Assembly (NCBI GenBank): GCA_900100325.1
Contig: LT629697.1
Location: 992,001 to 1,056,000, forward strand
Direction of reading: 5' to 3'
From: Frankineae bacterium MT45
Lineage (GTDB): Bacteria > Actinomycetota > Actinomycetes > Mycobacteriales > Jatrophihabitantaceae
Length of the DNA stretch: 64,000 nt
The notes under the pieces are model-generated. The model had not been told where the DNA came from and did not search any database. It saw nothing but the letters and a program-made list of their open reading frames with translations. Shown in pieces: positions 41,988-51,324 of the stretch. Numbering within the stretch: position 1 is the stretch's first letter; each line of letters begins with the position of its first letter. The position numbers and the translations under genes were made by a program.

Positions 41988-44473
41988 GAGTGGCCATCGT
42001 CGCGCCCGAGGCCGTGCCCTTCGCCGTCGGCGGCGCCGAACGACTCTGCGACGGGCTGCGGGAGCAGATCGCCCAGCGCCCCGGCGTGCAGTGCGAACTC
42101 ATCAAGATTCCGACGCCCGAGTATTCGTTCCGGCAGTTGCTCGACTCCTACCAGGCCTTCGCCGAGCTGGATCTGAGTCGTTTCGACCACATCATCTCGA
42201 CCAAGTACCCGAGCTGGATGGTGCGTCACCCCAGCCACTACGTCTACATGCTGCACACGCTGCGCGGCCTCTACGACGCCTACGAACCTTTCGGCCAGCC
42301 CATCGAGGTGCCGCCGTCCGGGGCGCTCGTCGAGCGGGTAATGACGGCGCTGGCTCAGCCGTACGGAACCGCCGACGGCTGGCGTGAAGTCCTGGGCACG
42401 GCACGGACGGCGATCGACGAGATGGGGGACGACGACCCGGCCTTCGTCTTTCCGGGTGCACTCATTCGCCGGGTGATCCACTGGCTGGATCGGGACGCGA
42501 TCGATCCGACCAATGTGGGGCGGTACGCCGCTATCTCGCGGACCGTCGCCGCCCGTCAGGACTACTTCCCGGAGTCAGTCGACATTGAGGTGCTGCTGCC
42601 GCCCACCAACCTGGCCGACCGCCTGCACGCGGGCCCCTTCTCCGCCTTCTTCACCGCCAGCCGCCTCGACGGTGCCAAGCGCATCGAGCTGATCATCCGA
42701 GCGATGGAGTTCGTGGAGGGCTCAGTGCCGCTGCGGATCGCCGGCACCGGCCCCGAGGAGGAGCGGCTGAAGGCGCTGCGGCCGGACGACGCGCGGATCC
42801 AGTTCCTCGGCCGGGTCAGCGAGGAGCAACTGGTCGATGAGTATGCGACGGCGCTGGCCGTGCCGTTCGTCCCCTTCGACGAGGACTACGGGTTGGTGAC
42901 GCTGGAGGCCCAGTTGGCCCATAAGCCGGTGATCACGTGCCGGGACAGCGGTGGCGTCACTGAACTCGTCCTGGACAAGGTGAACGGACGGATCGTCGAA
43001 CCTGATCCGCAGGCGCTGGCGCAGGCGATGTCCGAACTGGCGGCCTCACCTGGGATTGCGGCGATGATGGGCAGCAACGCCGGCGTACGGGCAGCCGAGG
43101 TCACCTGGAGCCGGGTCGTGGAGACGCTCCTGCCGGCGCCGTCGGCTGGACTGGGAGCGCCGTCGATGCAGGGCGACGGGGAGGCCGGCGATGCCCAGCC
43201 AACGACCCAGCCAACGACCCAGTCGCAGCGCCGTCGCATCGTCGTCGGTGCGCGTCCGAAGATCTTGCTCCTATCCAACTATCCGGCGTCACCCGTGCAG
43301 CACGGTGGTCAGATTCGGCTCAATCGCCTTGTGCGCGGCTTGCTTGAGCGCTTCGACGTCGAATTGGTCGCCCTTGGCCATGTCGGAAGTGCGTCGCGCT
43401 CCGAACCAGAGCCAGGTCTACGGCAAGCAGTGATTCCGATCTCGCTCCACCACAACCACCTTGAAAGCATGCTCACTGAGCGATCGAGCATCCCGGTCAG
43501 CGACATTTCGGCGGCGCTCTTCATCCAGCACACGCCCGATTACCTCGACGCGGTGCGCAGCGCCGCGCGCGGTGCAGTGGGCGCGATCGTGGAGCAGCCC
43601 TTTCTGCTTCCGGCGCTGCTCGCGGTGGATCCGTTCCTGCCGTTCGCATACGAATCGCAGAACGCCGAGGCAGATATGAAGGCCGAGCTTATGGCTGGCT
43701 CTGAGCATGCCGCCAATCTGGTTGCCGCAGTTCGGGCGGTCGAACGTACCGCTGTTCGCCGCGCCGAACTGGTGAGCGTCTGTTCGACGCAGGACCGTGC
43801 GGCCTTGGAGCGGCTCGGCCCTACCCTCGCTGACTGGGCACTCGTCCCCAACGGCACCGACGTCTACGAGACGCCGTTCGTGACCGCGCAGCAGCGCCGT
43901 CGCAACAGTCGGGCCTGGTTGCAGCGACACCGCGGCTTGCGCCCGAATTCTCGCGAGGAGCACTTGGCCCTCTTCGTCGGGAGCTACCATCCGCCCAACC
44001 TGGAGGCGGCCTCGGCGATCGCCAGGATCGCGCCGTTGCTGCCGGAGGTCTGCTTCGTCCTCGCCGGAAGGTTGGGTGCCCATTTCGAGGATTGGGCATT
44101 GCCGCCGAACGTCTTGTTCACCGGCCAGGTGAGCGACGCCGGGCTGCGGTTGCTGCTCTCCAGCGCCGATGTTGCACTGAACCCGATGACGTCCGGGGGT
44201 GGCACCAACCTGAAGATCGTCGAGTACTTCGCGGCCGGTGTGCCTGTTGTGAGCACGCCCCAGGGCACCCGCGGGATCGGACTCCAGCACGAGACGGAGT
44301 TGCTGGTGGCCGAAGTGGACCAGTTCCCTGAGGCGATCCGCAGCGTCTTCACTGACACGGAGAACGCCAATCGTCGGGCCCGGCGAGCTCGGGAACTCGC
44401 CGAGCGTGAATATGACTGGCACCCGATCGGGCGTGACTACTCGGACGCGGTGGCAGCCGCGTTCCTACCGTAG
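41984..44473 (+). CDS. Two-domain (tandem) GT4 glycosyltransferase
   Basis: 829 residues, two GT-B enzymes in one chain. Domain A (1 to about 390): VAIVAPEAVPFAVGGAERL, FTASRLDGAKRIELIIRAM, VPFVPFDEDYGLVTLEAQLAHKPVITCRDSGG. Linker about 391-425, Gly/Gln/Thr-rich with three TQPT(T)Q-like repeats and a basic end. Domain B (about 425-829): ILLLSNYPASPVQHGGQIRLNRL, FVGSYHPPNLEAASAIARI, NPMTSGGGTNLKIVEYFAAGVPVVSTPQGTRGI. The two domains are from different GT4 subgroups, so this is a fusion and not a duplication. Probably adds two successive residues. Confidence 0.88.
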   Translation: MRVAIVAPEAVPFAVGGAERLCDGLREQIAQRPGVQCELIKIPTPEYSFRQLLDSYQAFAELDLSRFDHIISTKYPSWMVRHPSHYVYMLHTLRGLYDAYEPFGQPIEVPPSGALVERVMTALAQPYGTADGWREVLGTARTAIDEMGDDDPAFVFPGALIRRVIHWLDRDAIDPTNVGRYAAISRTVAARQDYFPESVDIEVLLPPTNLADRLHAGPFSAFFTASRLDGAKRIELIIRAMEFVEGSVPLRIAGTGPEEERLKALRPDDARIQFLGRVSEEQLVDEYATALAVPFVPFDEDYGLVTLEAQLAHKPVITCRDSGGVTELVLDKVNGRIVEPDPQALAQAMSELAASPGIAAMMGSNAGVRAAEVTWSRVVETLLPAPSAGLGAPSMQGDGEAGDAQPTTQPTTQSQRRRIVVGARPKILLLSNYPASPVQHGGQIRLNRLVRGLLERFDVELVALGHVGSASRSEPEPGLRQAVIPISLHHNHLESMLTERSSIPVSDISAALFIQHTPDYLDAVRSAARGAVGAIVEQPFLLPALLAVDPFLPFAYESQNAEADMKAELMAGSEHAANLVAAVRAVERTAVRRAELVSVCSTQDRAALERLGPTLADWALVPNGTDVYETPFVTAQQRRRNSRAWLQRHRGLRPNSREEHLALFVGSYHPPNLEAASAIARIAPLLPEVCFVLAGRLGAHFEDWALPPNVLFTGQVSDAGLRLLLSSADVALNPMTSGGGTNLKIVEYFAAGVPVVSTPQGTRGIGLQHETELLVAEVDQFPEAIRSVFTDTENANRRARRARELAEREYDWHPIGRDYSDAVAAAFLP

Positions 44474-44486
44474 GTCTCGCTCCACG

Positions 44487-44492
44487 TACCCT
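44487..44492 (+). promoter_or_regulatory. -10 box of a probable leaderless transcript (mqnE)
   Basis: TACCCT with 7 nt to ATG 44500, no ribosome site. Lies directly after the last glycan gene, so mqnE has its own promoter. Confidence 0.55.
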
Positions 44493-44499
44493 TGCCGGT

Positions 44500-45645
44500 A
44501 TGGGAATGACTGGCGCGCGCAAGGAAGAGCTCACCGACAAGGTGAACAACGGTGAACGACTCACCCGACAGGACGGAGAAGACCTCTACGAGAGCGACGA
44601 CCTGGCCTGGCTAGGCGGGTTAGCCCATCAGGTCCGGACCCAGAAGAACGGCGACGTCACCTTCTTCAACGTCAACCGCCACCTAAACCTCACCAACGTC
44701 TGCACCGCCTCCTGCGCCTACTGCAGCTTTGAGCGCAAGCCCGGCCAGAAGGATGCGTACACGATGCGCGTCGAGGAGGCGGTCGAGAAGGCCGTCGCCA
44801 TGCGCGGTGACGGCCTCACCGAACTGCACATCGTCAACGGCCTGCACCCGACGCTGCCCTGGAAGTACTACCCGCGGGTGCTGCGGGAACTCAAGGCCGC
44901 GCTCCCCGACGTCGCGCTCAAGGCCTTCACGGCCACCGAGGTGCACTACTTCGAGTCGATCTCAGGCCTCACCGCCGACGAGATCCTCGACGAGCTCATC
45001 GACGCCGGCCTGGAGTCGCTCACCGGCGGCGGCGCCGAGATCTTCGACTGGGAGGTCCGCAAGCAGGTCGTCGACCACAACACGCACTGGGAAGACTGGT
45101 CACGCATCCACCGGCTGGCCCACTCGAAGGGTCTGAAGACGCCCGCCACCATGCTCTACGGTCACATCGAGGAGCCGCGGCACCGGGTCGACCACGTGCT
45201 GCGCCTGCGGGAGTTGCAGGATGAGACCGGCGGTTTCCAGGTCTTCATCCCACTGCGCTTCCACAACGACAACAACCGGCTCAGCCACCTGTCGATGGCG
45301 CAGCCGGCCGACGTGCTGAAGACCTTCGCCGTCTCCCGGCTGATGCTCGACAACTTCCCGCACGTCAAGGTTTTCTGGGTGATGCACGGCCTCTCCACGT
45401 CGCAGCTCGCGCTCAACTACGGGGCCGACGACATGGACGGCTCAGTGGTTGAGTACAAGATCACCCACGACGCCGACAACTTCGGCACGCCCGACAAGCT
45501 CACCCGCGACGACCTCCTCGATCTGATCCGCGACGCCGGCTTCACGCCGAAGGAGCGCAACACGCGGTATGAGGTCATCCGCGAATACGACGGACCGGTG
45601 TCGCTGGCCGAGCGTCGCGCCGAGCCGCAGGCCATCTGGGCGTGA
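44500..45645 (+). CDS. mqnE: Aminodeoxyfutalosine synthase (radical SAM)
   Basis: 381 residues. Radical SAM cysteines C68-x3-C72-x2-C75 (NVCTASCAYCSF), then HIVNGLHPTLPWKYYPRVL, GGGAEIFDWEVRKQV, IPLRFHNDNNRLSHL and YGADDMDGSVVEYKITHDA. Adds SAM's adenosyl group to 3-[(1-carboxyvinyl)oxy]benzoate from MqnA to give aminodeoxyfutalosine. ATG 44500, or 44506 two codons later. First menaquinone gene after the glycan island. Confidence 0.95.
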   Translation: MGMTGARKEELTDKVNNGERLTRQDGEDLYESDDLAWLGGLAHQVRTQKNGDVTFFNVNRHLNLTNVCTASCAYCSFERKPGQKDAYTMRVEEAVEKAVAMRGDGLTELHIVNGLHPTLPWKYYPRVLRELKAALPDVALKAFTATEVHYFESISGLTADEILDELIDAGLESLTGGGAEIFDWEVRKQVVDHNTHWEDWSRIHRLAHSKGLKTPATMLYGHIEEPRHRVDHVLRLRELQDETGGFQVFIPLRFHNDNNRLSHLSMAQPADVLKTFAVSRLMLDNFPHVKVFWVMHGLSTSQLALNYGADDMDGSVVEYKITHDADNFGTPDKLTRDDLLDLIRDAGFTPKERNTRYEVIREYDGPVSLAERRAEPQAIWA

Positions 45646-45652
45646 CGCACCG

Positions 45653-46012
45653 GTGAAACGCCTGGGAGCGATGTGGCTGTACACCCTGCTTCGGGTGCTC
45701 ATCTTCGCCGTCCTCTTCGGGCTGCTGTGGCTTGTCGGGGTGAAGGGGCTCCTCGGTGCCCTCATCGCCGCGGTGCTCTCCATCCCGGTCTCGTTCGTGC
45801 TGCTGGCCCGGCCGCGGGCGATGTTCGCAGCGACGATCGAGGAGAACATTCAGACCCGTCTGGAGAAGAAGCAGGCCCGCGCCGTCGAACTCGACCCCGA
45901 CGCCGAAGAGGACGCCGACGGTTATGTCGCGGCCGATAGGGCTGACGAAGCGGCCGACGAAGATGCTGACCACGCGGCCGGCGCCGAGGCTGACCCCGGT
46001 CGAAGCGACTAG
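45653..46012 (+). CDS. DUF4229 family small membrane protein
   Basis: 119 residues from GTG 45653 (ATG 45671 is an alternative). Two helices: LYTLLRVLIFAVLFGLLWL and LGALIAAVLSIPVSFVLLA, then a cytoplasmic charged tail that turns very acidic (DPDAEEDADG, ADEDADHAAG). DUF4229 proteins commonly sit beside mqnE in actinobacteria; function unknown. Its TAG stop directly abuts the stop of the convergent phosphatase gene. Confidence 0.78.
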   Translation: MKRLGAMWLYTLLRVLIFAVLFGLLWLVGVKGLLGALIAAVLSIPVSFVLLARPRAMFAATIEENIQTRLEKKQARAVELDPDAEEDADGYVAADRADEAADEDADHAAGAEADPGRSD

Positions 46013-46780
46013 CTAGGTGGCAACGATCCGGGCGGCGATCTCCTCGACCACCTGGTCAGATCCGGCGATATGCCAGCGGTGGCCGTTGTGTTCCACGGTG
46101 TCGGCCCGGCCGCCCGCCGCCCGCACGAGCGCGGCCCCGGGGAGCCAGTCCCAGTCGAGGGAGTCGTGCTGAACCCACCCGCCGAGACGGCCAGCCGCGA
46201 CCGCGGCCAGTTCAACCGAGCCTGAGCCGAGCATCCGCACCGTCGCCGCGCCGGCGATGGCGTTCAGCAGGGGGACCCGGGTGCCGTCGTCGGGGAGGGT
46301 GGCCGGGTGCAGGTAGCTGGCGACGGAGACTTCGGCCAATGGCCGGCTACGCAACTGGGGCAATCGGGTGCCATTGCAGGTGGTCGCCGCGTCCACACCG
46401 CCCAGCCAGAGCTCGTCCCGACCCGGATCGAAGACGGCCCCGAGCAGCGGGGTAGTCGTATCGCTGCCGGTGAGCGCGAGCGCGGAGCACCAAGACGGAA
46501 GGTCCCAGAGAAAGTTGTAGGTCCCGTCGACCGGATCGATGAACCAGGTGCGCTCACCCGGCCGATTGGCCCCCTCCTCGCCGACGATCCCGTCCTGCGG
46601 GCGAGCTATCCGCAGCCGCTCCGCGACGAGTTGCTCGGCGGCCAGATCGGCTGCGGTGACTACGTCAGAGATCGATGTCTTGCGATGCGTCGCGACACCT
46701 TCGCGACGCATCCGGGCCGCCAGCTCGCCCGCCTCGCGAACGAGTGACGCCGCAAGTTCCAGATCTCCGATTGCAGGCAC
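46013..46780 (-). CDS. Inositol monophosphatase-family phosphatase
   Basis: 255 residues. Metal and substrate motifs: GEEG near residue 68, WFIDPVDGTYNFLWDLP near 80, and HDSLDWDWLPGAALVRAAGG near 208. In the classic family the last motif is WDxAAG; here DWDWLPGA keeps the Asp. Could be inositol-1-phosphatase, histidinol-phosphatase or PAP phosphatase. GTG start with a TACAGT box 7 nt upstream, so probably leaderless. Confidence 0.87.
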   Translation of the reverse strand: MPAIGDLELAASLVREAGELAARMRREGVATHRKTSISDVVTAADLAAEQLVAERLRIARPQDGIVGEEGANRPGERTWFIDPVDGTYNFLWDLPSWCSALALTGSDTTTPLLGAVFDPGRDELWLGGVDAATTCNGTRLPQLRSRPLAEVSVASYLHPATLPDDGTRVPLLNAIAGAATVRMLGSGSVELAAVAAGRLGGWVQHDSLDWDWLPGAALVRAAGGRADTVEHNGHRWHIAGSDQVVEEIAARIVAT

Positions 46781-46787
46781 TCTGCGG

Positions 46788-46793
46788 ACTGTA
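46788..46793 (-). promoter_or_regulatory. -10 box of a probable leaderless transcript (phosphatase)
   Basis: TACAGT on the minus strand, 7 nt before GTG 46780. Confidence 0.45.
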
Positions 46794-46871
46794 GTTGGCA
46801 GTCGCTGAGCGGCCCTCCCCGGGACGGTGATCAGCCGGGTGCGCCGAGCTACCGGTCACATCTTTGCCGTC

Positions 46872-46877
46872 TACCCT
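46872..46877 (+). promoter_or_regulatory. -10 box of a probable leaderless transcript (46884 gene)
   Basis: TACCCT, 6 nt before ATG 46884; no ribosome site. Confidence 0.55.
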
Positions 46878-46883
46878 GAACGT

Positions 46884-47909
46884 ATGAGCACCGTTTCGGG
46901 GAACAGTGTGAAATCCGCTTCTTTGCGAATTGCTAGCAAATCAAAGCGATCGGCGGTCCTTGCGGCCAGACGTACGAATGAGTGGCTGGGCTCAGCACAC
47001 GAGCGTGCTGCAGCAAAGCTGAACACCTATCCGGACTACGTCCCGCCCTGGTGGGAGGGCGAGATGACCGATGAGGAGTTCATCGACCGCGCCTACAGCG
47101 TGTTTTTGAACCGTCCCGGTGACGAGGACGGGAGGGCACACAATCTCGGGCTGCTGCGCGCCGGCCAGGCGTCGCGGCACGATCTCGTGATCGGGTTTAC
47201 CAGCACGAATGAGTACATCGATCGTGAGATCAACGGGCAGGTGCTGCACGCCTTCCACGGTGGACGAGTTACCTGGACTCGGAGTCTGCCACCGGCCCGG
47301 CGAATCCTTGACCTCGGCGGTACCGCGCTGGGCGATGATCGGGGCGCGCTGGTCGGTATGGGTTATCCGTACAGCTTTGACGAGGTGGTGATCATCGAGC
47401 TGCCGCCCGAGGACAGGCATGGCCTCTACCGGACGCCCCCGAACCGATCTGTGCAGCTCGACCAAGGACAGGTCACGTACATGTACCGGTCGATGGTCGA
47501 CCTGGCCGACCTCCCGGACGCGTCGTTCGACATGATCTGCTCCGCGCAGACGTTTGAGCACGTGTACCCGGATGCGGGTGTGCACATCCTCAAGGAGGTC
47601 ACCCGGCTGCTCACGCCAGATGGGGTGCTCGCTCTCGATACTCCCAACAAGCCGGTCTCCTACCTCCAGGCGCGGGACATGGGTGAAGAAGTGATCAACC
47701 CGGATCACAAGAAGGAGTACACGCACGCGGAGATGCTCGAGCTATTTGTCAACGCGGGGCTACGTGTTGTGCGCCAGCACGGAATTGGATACATGCCCCA
47801 ATCGGTGGCCGAAGACCGGTACATCAAGGAGGAGCATGTGCGCTATCCGGGGCTCTATGACGACATCGAGAAGTGCTACACATTGGCCTATCTGGCTACT
47901 CGCGAGTAG
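46884..47909 (+). CDS. DUF4214-containing SAM methyltransferase
   Basis: 341 residues from ATG 46884. Residues about 60-115 resemble DUF4214 (MTDEEFIDRAYSVFLNRPGDEDGRAHNLGLL ... LVIGFTSTNEYID), a domain of surface-glycan and adhesin systems. Then a methyltransferase: RRILDLGGTALGDDRGALV, DASFDMICSAQTFEHVYPDAG, LTPDGVLALDTPN. A glycan-type gene lying 2.4 kb outside the main island, within the menaquinone genes. Confidence 0.8.
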   Translation: MSTVSGNSVKSASLRIASKSKRSAVLAARRTNEWLGSAHERAAAKLNTYPDYVPPWWEGEMTDEEFIDRAYSVFLNRPGDEDGRAHNLGLLRAGQASRHDLVIGFTSTNEYIDREINGQVLHAFHGGRVTWTRSLPPARRILDLGGTALGDDRGALVGMGYPYSFDEVVIIELPPEDRHGLYRTPPNRSVQLDQGQVTYMYRSMVDLADLPDASFDMICSAQTFEHVYPDAGVHILKEVTRLLTPDGVLALDTPNKPVSYLQARDMGEEVINPDHKKEYTHAEMLELFVNAGLRVVRQHGIGYMPQSVAEDRYIKEEHVRYPGLYDDIEKCYTLAYLATRE

Positions 47910-47966
47910 CGCGCATTGAGCGTTCTTGAGGCTTAGGCAGCGGTCGGTGACCCGCGTCGGCGGCGG

Positions 47967-48848
<882 letters not shown>

Positions 48849-48860
48849 ATTGACCGAAGA

Positions 48861-48900
48861 TTGGGGCTTGCCCCAAAGGACGTTTGGGGTTCGCCCCAAA
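48861..48900. terminator. Tandem tetraloop hairpins after mqnA
   Basis: TTGGGG-CTTG-CCCCAA (48861-48876) and TTTGGGG-TTCG-CCCCAAA (48883-48900) are two perfect hairpins 6 nt apart, starting 12 nt after the mqnA stop. Loops are CUUG and UUCG in the mRNA. No T-run follows, so this is a terminator or 3'-end stabiliser. Confidence 0.55.
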
Positions 48901-48988
48901 GCGCGACGGAGACCCCGCTACGCGCGGATTGCATGACATCGACTGCCGCTCCAGTAACCACACTGACGGCACTATGAAAGGCCGCACC

Positions 48989-49984
48989 GTGACCGAACAC
49001 CGTGACCCCGCCCTCGCCGTCGACCCGGATATCGCCGGATGGCTGCTGCGCACCGAGTCCGAGGCCGAACCGACCACGGTGGCCGAGGTGCGTGAGCGCA
49101 GCCGTCGCAACAACGCCCTGGCCCTCAGTGAGATGGGCTCGGCCCTACTGACGGCGTCCGAGACCGACCAGGAGATCGACGGCCCCGGCGGACCGCTCCC
49201 GATCCGGGTGCTGCGTCCGGTCGAGACCGCGGCCCACCCCGGTGCGCGTCCGACCATCGTCTACTTCCACGGCGGCGGCTGGGTGCTCGGCGACATCGAC
49301 ACCCACCTGGGCCACGCCCGGCGGATCTGCGCGCAGACGGACGCGGTCGTCGTCTCGGTCGGCTACCGCCTCGCGCCGGAGAACCGCTTCCCGGCCGCCT
49401 TCGACGATGCCGTCGCCGCCACCCAGTGGGTGGCCGCGCACCAGGGTGAGCTCGGCGGCCTCGGCGCCCCGCTCATCGCTGCCGGGGACAGCGCCGGTGG
49501 GCAGTTGGCCGCCTCGGTGGCGATCGCCCGTCGGGACGCCGGTGAGCGTCTGGACGCCCAGTTGCTCCTCTACCCGGTCACCGACGCGGCCGGTCGCTAC
49601 GGCGACCCCGAGGTCAACGAGCGGTACATGTCCCGCCGCACCGTGCGGGGCGCCTCCGGCCTCACCCTGCAGGGGATGGCCAACTTCGCGACCCACTACG
49701 TCGACGAGGCGCAGTCGGCAGACTGGCGCATATCGCCGATCCGCTGCGCCGACCTAACCGGTGTAGCACCTGCAGTTATTCACACGGCCACCCTCGACGT
49801 GCTGCGCACCGAAGGGAACTTCTACGCCGACGCGCTGCGTCGCGACGGCGTCGAGGTGATCAGCCGCGAGTTCCCGACGCTGAACCACTCCTACTTCGGT
49901 CTGGGTGGGGTCTCGGCGGTCGCGAACAGCGCGGCGGCCCAGGCAGCTGAGGACTTGAATTCGGTGCTGCACGTCAGTGTCTGA
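48989..49984 (+). CDS. Alpha/beta hydrolase of the hormone-sensitive lipase family
   Basis: 331 residues from GTG 48989, with GAAAGG 7 nt upstream (ATG 48974 has none). Oxyanion motif YFHGGGWVLGD, VSVGYRLAPENRFPAA, nucleophile GDSAGGQLA, then FPTLNHSYFGL carrying the catalytic His. Carboxylesterase with likely broad short-chain ester substrates; no secretion signal. Unlinked by function to the quinone genes. Confidence 0.9.
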   Translation: MTEHRDPALAVDPDIAGWLLRTESEAEPTTVAEVRERSRRNNALALSEMGSALLTASETDQEIDGPGGPLPIRVLRPVETAAHPGARPTIVYFHGGGWVLGDIDTHLGHARRICAQTDAVVVSVGYRLAPENRFPAAFDDAVAATQWVAAHQGELGGLGAPLIAAGDSAGGQLAASVAIARRDAGERLDAQLLLYPVTDAAGRYGDPEVNERYMSRRTVRGASGLTLQGMANFATHYVDEAQSADWRISPIRCADLTGVAPAVIHTATLDVLRTEGNFYADALRRDGVEVISREFPTLNHSYFGLGGVSAVANSAAAQAAEDLNSVLHVSV

Positions 49985-50088
49985 ACTGCAGGTTCAGCCA
50001 CTGGATGATGGCGCGCTGTAGCTGATCTCGTCGCGCCTTCCAGCTGTGTTCTAACTGTTGGGTACCTGAGGCAGAACTGTCCCTGGCC

Positions 50089-50101
50089 GGTGTTAACGTT
50101 C
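50089..50101 (+). promoter_or_regulatory. Shared GGTGTTAACGTTC motif upstream of DUF11 gene 1
   Basis: GGTGTTAACGTTC lies 30 nt before the ATG and recurs at 51278, 35 nt before the paralogue's start. Followed in both by (T/G)(G/C)CGAG. A common promoter or operator element. Confidence 0.5.
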
Positions 50102-50130
50102 TGCGAGAAATCGTTGAGCCGGGAGGGCAC

Positions 50131-51171
50131 ATGCCGTACACACCCATGTCATTCAGAGCCGTATTCGCTTCGGCTTCGGCGGGAGTTCTGCTCGCGGCAA
50201 CGCTGCTGTTCGCTGCGCCCGCCAACGCGATCGCGCCGGACACCAGCGTGACCGTGCCGGGTCACGCACCGGCCTCGGCGAGCCGCGGCAACACCGTCGT
50301 GCCCGCGTTCCTCGAGTTTGCCTTCACCGTCTCGGACCCGTCCGTCCCGTCCAGCCTTGCCATCACCGTTCCGACCGGGGTGACGCTGTCGTCCTTCACA
50401 TCCGGCACCAGTACGATCACCTGCCCGGCTGTGGCCAACGTCTACACCTGCAACATGGGCGCGGTGGGTAGCGGACAGCTGTTCTTCAATGCGAGCGTCT
50501 CCGCCACGGTGGCGATTGGCACTGTCGAGTCGGTTCAGGCTCACATCACGACCACCGCCGGTCCGGACTCCACGCCGTCCGACAACACGGCCACCACCTC
50601 GTTCACCGTCGTCGGCAACGCCGTGCTGCACGACCTGATCACCCCCAACCCGGCCAAGGTGTCGGTCGGCGCGACGACGAAGTTGCACGCGGTGATCCGC
50701 AATGACGGCCCCGACCCCGCGACCGGCGTCTCGATGAAGATCGTCCCGCCGGGTGGGTCGGGCGTCGTCAGCTTCGTGGCGTTCAGCGCGTCGACGGTCG
50801 TGCGCAACGGCAGCAGCAATGTCACCTGGCCGGTCGGCACGATTCCGGCCGGTGCCACCGCGTCGCTCGACATCACCGTCAAGGGCCTCAAGGCCGCCAA
50901 TCGCTTCGCCATCGGGTACGGCACCACCGCCACCACCGGCGACGCGGTCTGCCACAACCGCGCCTGCGAGAGCGCGATCCTGATCAACGTGACGGCACCG
51001 GTCGCCGCCACGGCAGTCAAGGCGACGCCGGCGCCGGTCGTCGCCGACCCCGCACCGGCCGCCGAGCTGTCCAACACCGGTGCTCCGACCGGAAAGCTGA
51101 CCGGCGTCGCTGCACTGCTGCTACTGGCCGGCATCTGGCTGACCGTCGCTGGCCGGCGCCGACGGGCCTAA
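50131..51171 (+). CDS. DUF11-type surface protein with LxNTG sortase signal
   Basis: 346 residues; ATG with GGGAGG 4 nt upstream. Signal peptide 1-33 (LLFAAPANA). Two beta-sandwich domains of the DUF11/CARDB kind; the second has VSVGATTKLHAVIRNDGPDPATGVSM. C-terminus: Ala/Pro linker, LSNTGAP, helix (VAALLLLAGIWLTV) and RRRRA. In actinobacteria class E sortases cut LAxTG-type signals, so this is probably cell-wall linked. Paralogue of the next gene. Confidence 0.85.
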   Translation: MPYTPMSFRAVFASASAGVLLAATLLFAAPANAIAPDTSVTVPGHAPASASRGNTVVPAFLEFAFTVSDPSVPSSLAITVPTGVTLSSFTSGTSTITCPAVANVYTCNMGAVGSGQLFFNASVSATVAIGTVESVQAHITTTAGPDSTPSDNTATTSFTVVGNAVLHDLITPNPAKVSVGATTKLHAVIRNDGPDPATGVSMKIVPPGGSGVVSFVAFSASTVVRNGSSNVTWPVGTIPAGATASLDITVKGLKAANRFAIGYGTTATTGDAVCHNRACESAILINVTAPVAATAVKATPAPVVADPAPAAELSNTGAPTGKLTGVAALLLLAGIWLTVAGRRRRA

Positions 51172-51273
51172 GCAGTAGCGGCTTCCGAACAGCGGGTGAC
51201 GGTTGGTGGCCGTCTGATGACGGCCTCGCCACAGACGGCACGCCGTGGCCTGTTTCGCTTAGGTAATGTGTAA

Positions 51274-51290
51274 GAACGGTGTTAACGTTC
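51274..51290 (+). promoter_or_regulatory. Shared motif upstream of DUF11 gene 2, with GAACG/CGTTC inverted repeat
   Basis: GAACGGTGTTAACGTTC: outer 5-bp inverted repeat around GTGTTAA, containing the same 13-bp core as at 50089. Confidence 0.5.
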
Positions 51291-51324
51291 GCCGAGCCAT
51301 TGTCACAATGCTGGGGAGCATCGC

